Part shown: one piece after another, positions 14,861-27,900 of the stretch
Layout of the letters: every line of letters begins with the position of its first letter
How positions within the stretch are numbered: position 1 is the first letter of the stretch
Assembly (NCBI GenBank): GCA_035582835.1
Contig: JAYKAV010001000.1
Span: 2,353,270 to 2,417,269 of the forward strand
Reading direction: 5' to 3'
DNA: 64,000 nt
DNA from: Phoebastria nigripes
Lineage: Eukaryota > Chordata > Aves > Procellariiformes > Diomedeidae
The notes under the pieces: generated by a model
What the model saw: the letters and a program-made list of their open reading frames with translations, nothing else
Database searches by the model: none
What the model was told of the DNA's origin: nothing
Position numbers and translations under genes: made by a program

Positions 14861-17800
14861 ATGCAAGACAAAGTCCTTCAGAGAAATAAATGTTCAACAT
14901 CAGGATATAACATCAGGACATAACCATGCCACCACACATTTAAGTTGCCCAATTCAACTCTATGTAAACTTTCATAACCTGTTAAGATAAGCAATTTTTA
15001 GAATTAGTAGTCTCCTTTGTAGACAAGAAGACTGTAGAAGGGAAAGAAGGGTTTACAAAAACCTACACAAAAAGTCCATTCCAATTCCAAGATCAGAATC
15101 TGATTCTTGCCCCAGGGCCTACAAAGTGCTATAATTCAGTTAACCTTCTACTAGAGGAGGAAACAAGGAAGTCAGTGCAACAAGAGGCAGATCTCCTAAG
15201 AACCTGTTGGCGACAGAACCAGACAGATCACTGATCTGATTGATTTCATTTCATAGGATACATAAAAATCCTATGAGAAGTGGCCATATTGTTGTTTTCA
15301 TGTTTTAAAGTAATAGAAAGAATAAGTAAAGCACTAATTGATCATCTACTGTGAAAAGATTTGGAGAAATACTTAAAGCAGCAATGTGAATACCCTGTCA
15401 GAATAAATCATAAAGCATGCATTTCCATATATATCTCAGAGTGAATTCTTCATGCAGTCTGACAAGGCCATTTTGAATGGATCACATCCAGTTCTTCTCG
15501 GACACTCATGCATAAACACTTGGTACAACAACATTAATGAGCAATGACATAAGGAATTTAGGGCTAACCAAACAGACTCCATCTGAACAGTTACATGCTT
15601 AAATCCTTAAACTCCTTCCCCCACTCCCTTGAACAAGTGACTTATTTTTTTGTTTAAAGGTGATAAAAAGAATTGATCATATAGTTGTCATTTAGTACTT
15701 TTTTTTTCAGCAAACCCTCTCAACAGAAGAGCAGCACAATAAAGAGAAGCATAATAAGAGTACAGTGGAGCCATGTTCCTTCCTACAGATTGCATCCATC
15801 TCCCCTCTCATTCCACATCAGGCTAGTTATTCGCAAAGACTTTCGAAGAACAAAAATCGGTGCAGAGTTCTAGTGAATCAGCCTAGCCAGACAAACCTCT
15901 CATAGCTTTCATTTAACTTCATTTCTTTTCTTCAACTGTCAACTTTCTGATCCCAGCCAATCTCTTCTAAAGAATCTGTATTCTACTGAGTGGGTTCAGA
16001 ATAAAAAAAAAAAGTAGAAGTTTAAACCAAAAGTTCTTAGTAATCTCTACGTAGTAGTAATTTCTAAGAGATTCATAGCCTGCAACAGGTCCTTAATATT
16101 TGGATATTGAAATAGTATTATTTTGGTTACATATAATCAGCAATCTAAAGGGTCAAGTGACCTTACAGTACACTCTGTTTATGCTGCCCTCCTCCAAGCT
16201 TTCACTCAGAGAATGAAATTGTGGAGGATATCACAGGAGCTATAGAAGTATGCTACAAATTGTTTCCCATCCACACTACATCTTTGGTCATCAGTACCAC
16301 TTGGAAGTTTCAGGAGATAATACGTACAACATAAGGAGATCAATTATCTGCCACCTGGCTTGTTATGGGAAAGTTAAAAATATTTCAGCTCTAATATATG
16401 TAAAAATCTGTGGAGTGCTAAAGGTATTCCAGGAGAACATGATACAGGCTGCCATCACCCACACCAACAAGCATGATAAGCAACAGATCAACCATCACTG
16501 ATGTCGTCTGTCTTCTGAAGTACAGGAGTACACTCCATAATGATTTAAAGAGTAAGCCCCTCCTTACAGCTCTTACAGTCGACATGTGAAGTTCTCACTT
16601 CAACTATACGTTCTGGATTGACAGAGGAACATAATAATATGATACAGATAAATTCACCTAAGCCAAGGTCCCAGTAGGTTAGTACCCATTTAGACACTAC
16701 CCTGGTCACTTGTTCTTAAAATTAGCAAGGACCTGCTACTTCTTTTAGTACCTAGATTTGGTACAATCATCAAGGTCAAGGCTAAATCATATCTTCAGTT
16801 TAATCTGAACAGCCCAGGCTTAAGTTGTTCTTAAATTTTACTTCATTTCTAGGCTGTAGGCTAAAAAGCCAAACCAAACTCAAGCCAAATACCAGTCAAA
16901 ACATCTTTATTTTTTCCTTTCTCAATCTGAAAATGAAACTTAACTGTTATTTTTATGTTTCTGTCAAACAGGAATGGAAACTTCCTCTTTTTTCCTTCGT
17001 TTTTCTTTCCCCCAGAAAAGAAAATTCTGATTACCATTTCAGAATAATAGTTTGACTAAAACTGACATTCCTCAGCAGGCCCCACTTAGCATGGAAAATG
17101 TTTACTTCTGCTAGAATTTGCAGAGCAGCATTATACTGATGCTTTTATCCTCACTTTTCTCCCTTGACATGAACACCAGTGCATACAGTATAAATTTTTG
17201 TCTCTGCACACACTGCTCTGCAGACCCTGTGGCATCCTGCTGAGCTCAAACATTTTGTACCTGCCTAAAAGAAGTTTGAACTAAAAGGCGATGGAAGGCT
17301 GGACCTTTCATTCTTCTTATAGCATGGAGAAAAATAAATAGGCCCCACCAACCTGATCTTCCACACATTACCCTCCCTTTTGGTATTCACTGCACAAGTG
17401 TACAGGTGTTTCAGTATCACCATGCAAACTCACATGTATCTTTGGCAGGTGTATCCATTTGCAGGAGAGTGTACTGGACTGTTGGCACCCATTACCCCTG
17501 CTTTCTTGACACAGCTTGTGCAGTTCAAGGTATCTCCCAAAGCACTGCAATGCCACAGCTTCTCCCAAGCGTCTCAGTCGTGTGTAAAATACAAAGAGTT
17601 GAGGAGAAGCTGCTGCACCTGTTGTGAATGTGAGGGAGGCCAGACTCCAGCAGATGAAAACCTAAGCTGTTACTAAAGTCACACACGAGGGGGCTGCCGA
17701 TTCCATGTGGCCCTCTCCGTTTTTAAATTACAGATTTTCCACTGTGAACCAGTTCAGGATTTCTGAACCAACTAACAGACCATTAATAGCTTGAATACAA

Positions 17801-20800
17801 ACATCTTCAGTAAGAGCTGAGCTAAAACCAGAATTTATCCTACAAAATGTACTTGACTACCTGCTTGAAATTAAAGGTCTTTAAAAAGTAACTGTTTATG
17901 GTAATGTCTTGTACTATGTTTAATCAGAAAATAAGCAAATAAAAATGGTCTATTATGTACATTTCCTTCACTTGAACATNACAGATTCGTTTTCCTTTGC
18001 GTATTACACCACCAAGTGGCCTAATGCTCTTATTTCTTCTGTTCACTGTTTCCTCTAGAGACACCCACACACAAAACAAAATAAAATTAAAAAGCTGAAT
18101 TGCTACCTAAAATGAAAAATTCACTGGAGCATAATCTGAGAGATTCAGCTAGACACTTGTATTGAACTTTCTCCTATTATAGCTTACAAATGCAAATTTA
18201 ATACAAGTGTAAATTTTATCATGTTTCTCCTCTTACAGCAACTTAAAACTTATTAGGAAAAGGTTCATCTCCACCTTTATATGGGTGATACATGTGTCTA
18301 ATGGAGTAGCATGATGGGTCTGTTATGGACACAGGCATTTTCAGATACTTCATTAAATTTAAAATATGACATAAGTAATTAAAATATATACTGAGGAAAA
18401 AAAATGTTTTCGGACTTCAAATAAAGTCTGGCCAAGCAAGTGAAGCAAGGAAATTCAGAACAGGTTTGTAATATCTTAATTGAACAAGCAAAGCTTGCAG
18501 GTATTTGAAATGAGCATGACTACACACATGAGTGAGGGCAACAGGATCAGACTGAGAATCAATACTAAATATAATTTGGTTACATCTCCAAAAAATATTA
18601 GGTTGCACCCATCAGTTAAAACTAGAGCTCAAACTTTCCATCCTCATTTTCAATGCCCAATCTTACACTGCTACAAGATGGCATGGCTTTATCTGGAAAT
18701 CTGCTCCAAATTTAGACAACATTTAGCTCACCATTAGACAATGTTGAGCTAGAGTTTTTATGTTAAAATAATGTATTCCTTAAGCTATCTTACTGAAAGA
18801 ATCTTACTAAGAGTTAAATACTCCTCCAAGCCTGAGGGAGACACTTCTTTCAATACGATTATAGCAAATGCCAAGCAAAACTTTGGACCTTGTTGTCTCA
18901 AGCACTGTAGAAAGACACTAGCCAGGCTGCATGCAGCAGTCACATAGATTTGAGCTAGACAGGCACAGAAGTAGAGCTACTTCCCTGCTACGTGGCTACA
19001 AGCATACGGCAATCACAGAGGGAAGCTTCTGTTCCTTATTTGTTCCAGGAAGTCCACTCAATGATAGCTGCTGCCCTAAACAGCTTAGAGTAAGCTTGAA
19101 GTAGAGGAATATAACTATTAAGCAAAGTAAACAACGCAATGGGATGCAGCTTTCAACTATACCCACCCAGGTATACAAGTGTGATTTGCGTTCAAAAAAG
19201 ACTAGCTAAATGGAAAGAAGGGGGAGAGAGAATGAAGATAAAACAGGCAGGGTTGGAACAAGTCACCACAGAAGACAATACTCTGCATTGAAAAATGGCC
19301 TCTGCCAGTGACATCTCTGCTCCCTAGGTAAATTACCTGCTGCAACTGCTAAGTCAGTTCCAACTTGTTCGCTATTCAGGTTTCTCCCTTCTTTTGCTCC
19401 AAATCCTCCACTTGACTAGGAAGAAGCAGGGATGATGGATAAATCCCATTTGTCCATCCATCTCCACTCGTGAGGAAAGCTATGTGGACCCAGCTGAACC
19501 CTGTTTAATTTTCCCAACCTGTCCAGCAATAGCAGCCAAGAACCAAGGTCATAAATGTTTAAATTTCATGCAATTTCACGCATGTCTAGCAAAAATTTTG
19601 CTATTTCAGTTCAGAGGTGTGCAACAAGGTATTTCTTCAGGTGCATAAAATCACTTCAAAAGAGAGTTACTAAAAGAGGTGCCCACAGGATTTGGACAAG
19701 GTCACAGGAAAGATATTTACAAAACACAGACTTATACAAATAAACACACACACATCTAACAGCATGATCAATATGACTGTTCTATGGACAATAAGGTAAT
19801 CATCCACAATTACGATTGAATTACAATCTTATTATAAAGTTTATTACAGTCTTAAGGATCTTGGAGTAGAAACAGCTATTTGCCTATTACCATGACTAAA
19901 TGAATTAGGTTTACTTTTCTTAGACAAAGTGCCATGTCTTCACCACTAATAACTTACAGTGTGTTTCCAGATGGGACTTACCACCCCCCCAATATGCAGC
20001 ACTTCAGTGCTAAAGTAAAAAAGAGAAAATGCATCATAATTATGAGACCGTCTATTCAAACTAAGGGAAAAACTCCCATCTGCCACACTAGATTTTGTCA
20101 GGCCATATGCATGTGGTAAATGACAGTGTCCCTTTAATACTCACAGAATCAAGAAAATAGTCATACTGAATCTTTCAGCTAATGAATAACTGATTTAAAA
20201 GTCATATTGATAATAATACCTGAATCAATAAAATATTGACTACATTCTTTACTTCAGTCATGTGTGTGTGGATATTTTTAGAAAGGTGTGCTAGTGTAAA
20301 ATACTGGTTTTAAATACATGTCTATCACAAAAACTGTTTATCCCAATGTTTCTGTGTGTCACAGACTACAAACCAAACCTACTTATGAAAACGTCCCAGT
20401 GACTTTAGCATCCCAAGCTTCTACATGCTTGTACACTCATGGAAACCTTCAAAAGATTTTAGCGCGCTTGCCTCCTGTGCTTTGCAGTAGTCTCTGCATC
20501 TTTCTGCTGTTACCAGAACCTACCTCTTCCTCCTGGACTACNCTAGTGACTAAAGCAACAGGGTTTCACCAAGTTTTTTATATCTCTGTTAACACATTAA
20601 ATTATATTGGTTATGCTATATACACACTGATCAAAGACAAACCCACATATGACTGTGCTTATTGCATCCTTCTTTGCTCAATGTTTTGGAAAAAAACTAT
20701 GACCAATTTAAATAATTACACTATTTGATGTCTAGTTAAATGAATATACACTAATAGGATCTTACGCTAGCCATAGGTGTCAATCCAAGTTCTTTAAGAG

Positions 20801-23800
20801 ATGGAAGAAGGTACATGTGAAAATACTTGGACATCTATTTGCAAACATTTTCTCCATTACTCTTAGTGGCTAACAGTGATAGCAACATGCATTATTGTCT
20901 CTCACTCTTAAATGCTAGTTGCTATAGAAACTTGACAGTGATTAAGATGAGGAACATGATCTTCAGAAAATATGCAGTGAACTGAAATTATTAATCCTGC
21001 ACATTCAACCAACAAGAATGAGACCTTGCATTTCTAATACCAGACAGTGAAAAAACTCTTCATAGGCTTACAAATGGCATTTTAGAAATTATGCCTAAAC
21101 AGACTTTTTCTGAATAATATCATACATGGAAACAATGTGACCTGAAGCNGGTTTTTACATGCTGACAGTTACTGCCAGCTATTTGATTGCTAATGAAAAG
21201 TATTTCAAAGAGCATAGGTAAGAGCTCTCAAAGCGACTATTCAGAAGCAACTGTTGACACAGAGGTTCTTATCCTAGCCCAACCCAGCTCTGTTTTTTTG
21301 TGTGCATAAGCTGCAACAAATTTCCTTCTTACTTTGTGATGCAACTCTGGAATCCATTCAGCTGACATCTAAAATATCTCTGTTCACATTAGCAAAACAC
21401 ACGCACACTTTACGCACTACAACTTGCAGTCACAGTAAGCATTCTACCATTTTATTGCATTAGCAAAAATCATACAGCTTCAGCTGACATGGAGATCTTG
21501 TCACAAAGCTACATGTAGACCAAGTAACAATAAAAGCTGTTAACTTTCCTAGGTGACAACATAATATTTTGAGGTCCAAAGTAATATTGTCTTTTTCTTT
21601 GTAATTAATAGAATTTTCTCTATTTGTATTCCCTCAACCAGAGAGTGTATTTTGCTCAAAAAGCAAATCATGCAGGAAGGATAAATTTACTTCAAAAAGT
21701 CACATATAAGAAGTGATAATCTTTATCATCAACTCCCAAAACCAAGTTCTTCAAACCGAACAAAAGTTTCTAGTAACCTTTAGAAGAAATAGAAGACCTC
21801 TCATCTATTTAGTCCTGCTATAGGACTATCTACACTGACAGCTCTTCTGCTATGGCACCANGCATACATTGTACCACCAAAGCTTTAGCGATCTTGAGTC
21901 AGCTCTGAAAACCATCAGCTTTTACTTTTACTGGGCAAAAGTATAATTTGTAAACAATGTGATTTGTTTTTGAAAAATAACATCTTATTTGAAAATATGA
22001 AAAAACATTGCTAGAAAATAGGAGGTCATAGTAAGGCCTTTTTTTATGGTGATATAACAAATTACTTTTCAAACATTTAAATGACAAGTCATACCCGGCC
22101 TCTGTGTTGATTTGTAGGACATTAGGACTTCCATCTTTCCTCTTTGCACAACTGAATTCCCCTGAAATTGGAAGGACTGCCCCTGATCAGGGCTGAGAAG
22201 ACATAATGTATTGGAAGAGGAGGCAGGGATAAGATTCCTTTAGTTTTCCTCTGGTGCTACAGGTAACAGCAGAGCCAGTTGAGTATGAAGGAATGCGGGC
22301 TCATTTCTCAGGGAAGTGACAAGACCCAACAGCAACGCTCTTGAACATTGCTGAGAAATGCAGCATCTTCTCTTTCCAAGCTTGCCCAAGCTGAACTGTG
22401 CTTTGAAAGGCTGCACAAGTGTTTTTGAGGGGAGAGAAATACTGATCTTTTAATTGGAAAGGAGAGCTAGAGACGAGGATGGCAGAAACAAGGTGTATTC
22501 TACATATGTGTGCCTGCGCTAACAGTTAAGAAAAAGTATCTTTCTCTGATCCAGGGGATGTTATTCAACAAGACACCTAGAAAGGGCAGCTCTCAACGTT
22601 GGCAATATCTCACATTACTTGTTTGTGTATAATTCTCTCAAATGTCATTAAATTCAGGACTAGATTAGTCAGGAAATTTCAGAATAACAATTGAACAAAT
22701 GGTCTTGCCATATAACATTTAAAAGAAAAAACTTAGAAAGTCTGCCAGTCCTCTTGTCGGAATAGAGGATATAGCAACTTTTTTTTTCATTCTATAAAAC
22801 ATGTCCTTTAAATATTTACTAGTCTTGTATTTTCTACATGTGGCCACATCCCAAGCAAAAGTCCTCTACCTCTCACTAAAGTATGCTTAAGAACATTCAC
22901 TGCATATGTAATAAGAGTATTAAAGGATCCAGATGTGAATTAGAAAAACAACTGTGTCTATTATAGCTGAATTTCAAACTACTGGAGTAAGATCAAGCAG
23001 GAAAGTTGTGGTTTATTCCAGAGCACCACCCACACAATTCTCTGAGTAGGTTACCAAATGACAGTAAATCTAACCAGTAAAATGCAAAACAAAGCTGTCA
23101 TATCTGATAAAATTCCCAGTGACTGAATGGACAACGGACTTCTCTTAACTTCTCAAGCTTTCAAAATAAACCTTGTGTAGATGTACAGCCACACATATCA
23201 TAAATTTCTAATTAACAACTATTATTTTCTTTGGCTATAAAATATCACATATGATTCAACAAACTTGAGGAATATAGGATTATTGTGTGGGAATAAAATT
23301 AAAGTTTCTCTTTTGAAATAGACGCAGTTTATTTTTACACTCCAAACTTCACAGAAGTGAAATTTCAAGACGCATTACAGAATAGGTGTTAGCAGAAAAC
23401 AATACCTACAGAGTATTCTTGAAACAGCAATGACTGCAGTTTAAGCGATATCAGCAAATACAGTATTAACTTTGAAAGACTATATAATCAGTGTTATATT
23501 TAATTTTGAAAACCATTTGCCTGCTTTGGGAAGTACTGCCAGACAAGGCAAATGTGTTAACTTCCACTATTTCTAGGAGGTCCTAATTTCTGTTTAAGCT
23601 ATTTTTAACCTGTAATGGACAATACACATATATTTTCCTTAAATTTATAACCTGATTATAAAGGATGTGCTTTCAAGACTGGCGAGCAAGTTTAGGCACT
23701 CGGTCTGTAAGGCTGAGCCTGTCCCAGCCTGCGCAGGACAGGCACAACCATCATTGCTACCCTTTGTCAGTACAGACCTCAGCATACCCCTGCAAACTCT

Positions 23801-23857
23801 CTACCCTTCCTCAGGCATATAGAGCCTCTGCTCTTCTCACTGGTACAAATTTGCGCA

Positions 23858-23895
23858 CAGGTTCTCAAACTTTTGGGACCAGCGGGCCGCTGCTA
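23858..23895 (+). mobile_element. Possible hAT-type terminal repeat relic
   Basis: CAGGTTCTCAAACTTTTGGG followed by ACCAGCGGGCCGCTGC resembles the terminal inverted repeat common to many hAT elements (CAGTGGTTCTCAAACTTTTT then a GC-rich GGCCCA/GGCCGC block). I could not find the matching inverted end or an 8-bp target duplication, so this may be a fragment or chance. Confidence 0.3.
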
Positions 23896-24345
23896 GTGGC
23901 CTTTATCCCGGATTGAGGGTCTGCTGCAAGCTAGAGCTCTACCTGGCATACCCGACCTGGCAGCAGCGGCCAAGTCACAGTCCTGCACCACAGCCAGGAC
24001 GCGGGCAACCCTTGCAGGCCCCTTTGCGTCTATTCAGGTGCAATGTAAACTACGCTTTCAGGAAAGCAGGCTTCCCCAGCACCCCTTTTGCTAGTATCAC
24101 ACTTGCCCCTTGGCACTTACAGCCATGGCAGCGGAGATTCTGCAGCACAGGAACAGTGTAAACACAGGAGTATTTAGGCTGAATCCTGCCAAAGCCACTG
24201 AAACGCTGGGCTGCGCCAGAGACCCAAGGGTAGGGGACAAGAGGGACAGGGCGGGAGGCACAGGCCGCCTCAGGCAGGGAACAAGGGGCATCTCCAAGGG
24301 AGCAGCAGGGGGCTCACCGGCGGCTGTGTGAGGAGAGAGAGGCCG

Positions 24346-24520
24346 CGGCGGGCTGCGAGGGGAGAGGGCGCGGGAAGCTGCGACGGGAGAGAGCCCGGCG
24401 GGCTGCGAGGGGAGAGGGCGCGGGAGGCTGCGACGGGAGAGAGCCCGGCGGGCTGCGAGGGGAGAGGGCGCGGGAGGCTGGGAGGGAAGAGAGCCCGGCG
24501 GGCTCTGAGGGCTCTGGAGA
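24346..24520 (+). repeat. 50-bp minisatellite, about 3.5 copies, in the BRD7 promoter
   Basis: Units begin CGGCGGGCTGCGAGG at 24346, 24396, 24446 and (diverging) 24496, and continue with GGAGAGGGCGCGGG and GGGAGAGAGCC blocks. Units 1 and 2 are almost identical; unit 3 diverges in its second half; unit 4 is cut short. The period is not a multiple of three, which argues against a coding repeat. A G-quadruplex motif sits where unit 3 diverges (24459-24486). Confidence 0.85.
24459..24486 (+). promoter_or_regulatory. G-quadruplex motif upstream of BRD7
   Basis: Five G-tracts lie in a row: G4 (24459-24462), G3 (24466-24468), G3 (24472-24474), G3 (24480-24482) and G3 (24484-24486), with loops of 3, 3, 5 and 1 bases. 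This fits the standard G3+N1-7 quadruplex pattern on the non-template strand of BRD7, about 440 bases before the start codon. Folding and function are inferred. Confidence 0.55.
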
Positions 24521-24873
24521 GGCAACGCTGCCTGAGGAACGGGGCTCGGCCGGCCGGCCAGCCAGCCAGCCAGCACCTCCCCCCGGGCTGAACAAGGCCG
24601 GGCGTGGCTGAGGGAGCTGCTCACGACAGAAAACCGCCTAACCTCCCCGCTCACCGGCGCGGAGCGGAGCGCACCTCCCGGCGCTGGGACGCGGCTGCCC
24701 CAGCCAAGCCAACCCACTGCCGCCCGCCCGCCCGCCGGCGGCCTCCTCTGCGCCAGCTGCAGCGCGGCTCGCCGTACCTCCAGCCCGCCAGGGGGCGCTG
24801 CGCGGCCGCGGCCGCGCCCGCCCTCTTCTCGCCGCGTTCTCCTTCCTCCCGGGTGCGCGCGGCGCCGCTCGTC

Positions 24874-24883
24874 GGCGGGGCGG
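24874..24883 (+). promoter_or_regulatory. GC box (Sp1/KLF-type site)
   Basis: GGCGGGGCGG is a consensus GC box, 46 bases upstream of the BRD7 ATG. It fits the TATA-less CpG-island promoter. The start-codon context GCCGCCATGG (24922-24931) also overlaps a partial YY1-like core (GCCGCCAT). Confidence 0.5.
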
Positions 24884-24928
24884 TCTCCGCGGCAGGATCG
24901 CGGCCTGCCCGGGCGGGCCGCCGCCGCC

Positions 24929-24977
24929 ATGGGCAAGAAGCACAAGAAGCACAAGTCGGACAAGCACCCCTACGAGG
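24929..24977 (+). CDS. BRD7: BRD7 coding exon 1
   Basis: Encodes MGKKHKKHKSDKHPYE and ends one base into a codon at donor GTGCGC. The ATG sits in GCCGCCATGG. The 5' UTR is upstream in the CpG island. Confidence 0.95.
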
Positions 24978-27900
24978 GTGCGCGGGTGGGCGGGCAGGGG
25001 GCCGCCGGGGAGGAAGGCCCCAAAGCGGGCGCGGGCCCTCGGCCCTCACTGCCGCCCGCCCCGCCGCGGGGGCAGCGCGGCCCGGCCGGGCCCACCCGCC
25101 GGTGCGGTTTGAAAACTCAGGGGTGAAGCTGAGGCCGTGGGGGGAAGGGGTCGGGGAGAGGGGCCCCCGCGCCGCCGGTGGGCCCGGGACAGGGAGGCTG
25201 CGGGCTGGCGTCGGGGCTCGGCCCAGCGGCTCTGCTGCTGTTCGGGGGAGAAGCAGAAGCAGCTGCAGGGTGCGGAGAGAAAACGAGGTCTGGTTTAGTG
25301 AGAGCCTTTGCGAGACCTGCGAGGCAGCGGAGAGCTTGTGCTGTGTTTGCAGGCTGAGCATGAGAGTGTGTTTTCTGCGGTACTCACACGGCTTATTTCT
25401 CTGCTGTTTTAAGAATATGTAGAAAAGCCGCTGAAGCTGGTGCTGAAAGTGGGAGGAAGTGAAGTTGCTGAACTCTCTACTGGAAATGCAGGACTTGATT
25501 CCAGCCTATACGAAGACAAATCTGAACATGAAAAACACAAGGACAGAAAAAGGAAAAAGAGGAAGAAAGGAGAAAAACAAGTTCCTGGAGAAGAAAAGGA
25601 GAAAAGAAAGAGAAAAGTTAAGGTATGTATTCATGCTAGTGCGTTTTAGCAAAAAAAATGCTTCAACTTTCTCTAGTCTTCACATCAAAAGGTGAGCAGA
25701 TATGACTGTAACTTGTATCCTTAAATTGGAATACGTTCGAACTCAGTATATTAGTTTTGCTGATTCCTTTTCTCCAGGTACTTTTATTAGAAAAAGATGA
25801 GTGAAGTCATCTGAAATTTCTCATCTTTCAAAAAATATTGGCGAGTATAAGAGCACAGAAAATTAAAAAGGGGAGAAAAATTCTGTGTCCAAATAAATCC
25901 ATTTATATAAAACAGAATGAAGGCTTTACAAGTTCTTAATTTAAAAGAAAAAAAACTTATTTCCGTCTCGGGGTTCTTAACGTGGTAAGAAATTCTAACA
26001 CGTTTATTTGAAGCATTATGGGTACCTCTAATTTCAAATATCCTGACTATTTCTTACTAGTTTTTCTAAAACCTTCAAAAATCGTTTTAGGGGCTGTGCT
26101 GGAGACAATTCTTTGTGCAGAGAATAGTGCAGAGTCGTTCCTGTCATGCTATAAGTGGCCGTCTGACACATTTTTAAAAAAAATAATTCTGTGATACATG
26201 CCATTGTATAGCTGAATTACTTTGTTGTCCAGCAGATGGAGACAGTACATAAAAAATACAAGGTTTTTAAAGACCTACAAACTATTGCTGTTTTTTTTAA
26301 ACTATGTGAGGTTGTTTGGAAAAATCCGGAGAGCATTATATACAGTAATAATGCTGGGTTTGCAGTTTCTCTAAGTTTCTATAACAATCTTCTCTCTTTC
26401 TAGGAGGATAAAAAGAAACGAGATCGAGACCATGCAGACAGTGAGGGAGAACAGGAAATGAAATGTCAGACCCCTGTCAGATTGGAATTGCCACCAGAGA
26501 AACCATTGACGAGTACTTTATCAAAACAGGAAGGTAGGAAAAAAAAACAAAGAAATTTCTTTTGCTAATTCCAGTTTTCTTTAATTGACTCACATTTTAC
26601 TGTTCTTTGTTTCTTTAGCGACTTGACATTTTTTGCCATCTCAGTGTTTTCCCCCATCTCATACAGGAATTTGAAATTATGTTATTGTATACTTCTTTTG
26701 CAGAATGGTACCTGGTACATATGTCGGAGTGAGCAGAACGTTAAGTAAGGCCAATGAGAAAAGTAGATCCCTTATATATGTTGCGGGTTTTGCCACTGTA
26801 TTCTTTTCATTTATGATGAATTCTCAAGTTGCATCAGTTTTGTTTAGTTGATTTCTAGTATCTTGGAAGTTTAGTACCTCTTGCGGTCAGTTTTGTCTCA
26901 CACCCTTTCTTCCCTCACTTCTTTTTGGTCTAGAGGTGGAGCAGACACCACTTCAGGAAGCTCTGAATCAACTCATGAGACAGCTGCAGAGGTAAATGTC
27001 TGTGCTACAGGCTTTCAGAGCTATGAAATGAAAATAACATACATTAAGGGAAGAGGCATATAAAAAACTGAGTGAAAATATTATTGCTAAATATATTGCT
27101 AACAGGACTGTTTTAGGAATTTAAGTACTAGTTTAAGAATGCATACTTACAACTTCTCAGCTTGGGCTTCTTGTAAACACCTCCAGTTTCAAGTTTAAAG
27201 TACTTCTAAAAAACTTTCAAAAATAGGACAATTTTCCAATAATGTGATGCTTTCTTTTTAAGAACTTTTTTTCAGAGAGGCACAAGAGTTTGGAATGAAT
27301 TTGCCAAAACTTCTTTTACCTTGAGTTCTCCTATTTTTAGCATTATTTACTATAAAAAGGAAATATGCACTTGAAAACTTAAACCATGTTCTCTTGCAGT
27401 CTTATTAACCAAATGTCTTTTGATTAAAAACAATCAGATTTGCAGTTCTTTCAAGTAGTCTGTTGTTTAAGATATTCTTTCTTGACTTTAAGGATATCTG
27501 TATGTCTTGTACGAGAATGGTTGAAAGATCTTTCCCTGTACCTGTCCTACTAGATTAAGCTTGAAACTTTGTTCGCGAGTTTTCGCTTAACCTTAAATTT
27601 TCAAGACCTTAGTGTCAGTTTCAAGAAACTCACAACCAACTATTACAAAGTGTGTGTGTGTTTTGGCTACCATTCCATGCATACAGAAAGAAGCAGCCAC
27701 TTTTGATTTTGAATCCTGTCTCTCAGTTGGAAGCTATCGTGCAAGTGTTCCACAGGTGTTGCAGAGTATCTGTGCTGTGTGCTTCCACTATATGTGTAGC
27801 AAAATGCTTTTCACTGTTCTGTAGCAACTTGGAGTAGAAATCCGTAAGTCATAAGTAAGCCTCGGGAAAAAGGCCTGAAATGCCAAGGGTTTCACCAGGG

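Larger units (their letters stand above)
1..23660. other. Intergenic region upstream of BRD7, no supported gene
   Basis: This is AT-rich, non-repetitive-looking DNA with stop codons frequent in every frame. The longest open frame (20318-20728) contains an N, matches no family I know, and has no convincing splice signals. Isolated Ns sit at 8115, 17980, 20542, 21149 and 21861. An A21 run lies at 8915-8935. Two eroded repeats are listed separately (about 13.8 kb and 14.7 kb). In mammals the gene upstream of BRD7 is NKD1, transcribed away from it. If order is kept, this stretch would be the BRD7-NKD1 spacer, but I see no NKD1 exon. Distal enhancers or a lncRNA cannot be excluded by eye. Confidence 0.6.
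24200..25290. promoter_or_regulatory. CpG-island promoter of BRD7
   Basis: GC content and CpG frequency jump here from the AT-rich background and fall again within BRD7 intron 1. There is no TATA box near the start codon, as expected for a housekeeping CpG-island promoter. The island includes the 50-bp minisatellite (24346-24520), short GGCC/AGCC and CCCG tandem runs (about 24548-24577 and 24719-24737), a GC box (24874-24883), and the start-codon context. Long open frames on both strands here result from lack of AT-rich stops, not from coding. The transcription start probably lies between about 24600 and 24900 but cannot be placed exactly. Confidence 0.8.

Noticed and set aside
14678..14923. 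81-codon open frame
   Set aside because: It is explained by the decayed CR1-like LINE fragment.
17380..17676. Overlapping open frames of 66-98 codons on both strands near 17.5 kb
   Set aside because: They share the same locally GC-richer DNA in different frames and show no recognisable domain.
20318..20728. 136-codon open frame in the left flank
   Set aside because: It contains an N, resembles no family I know, has AT-rich background composition and no splice context. Length alone is not convincing over 24 kb.
24097..25422. Several long open frames (up to 288 codons) on both strands near 24.1-25.4 kb
   Set aside because: They overlap each other on both strands, run through the 50-bp repeat in shifting frames and are rich in Ala, Arg, Pro and Gly. 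This is the expected result of low stop frequency in a CpG island.
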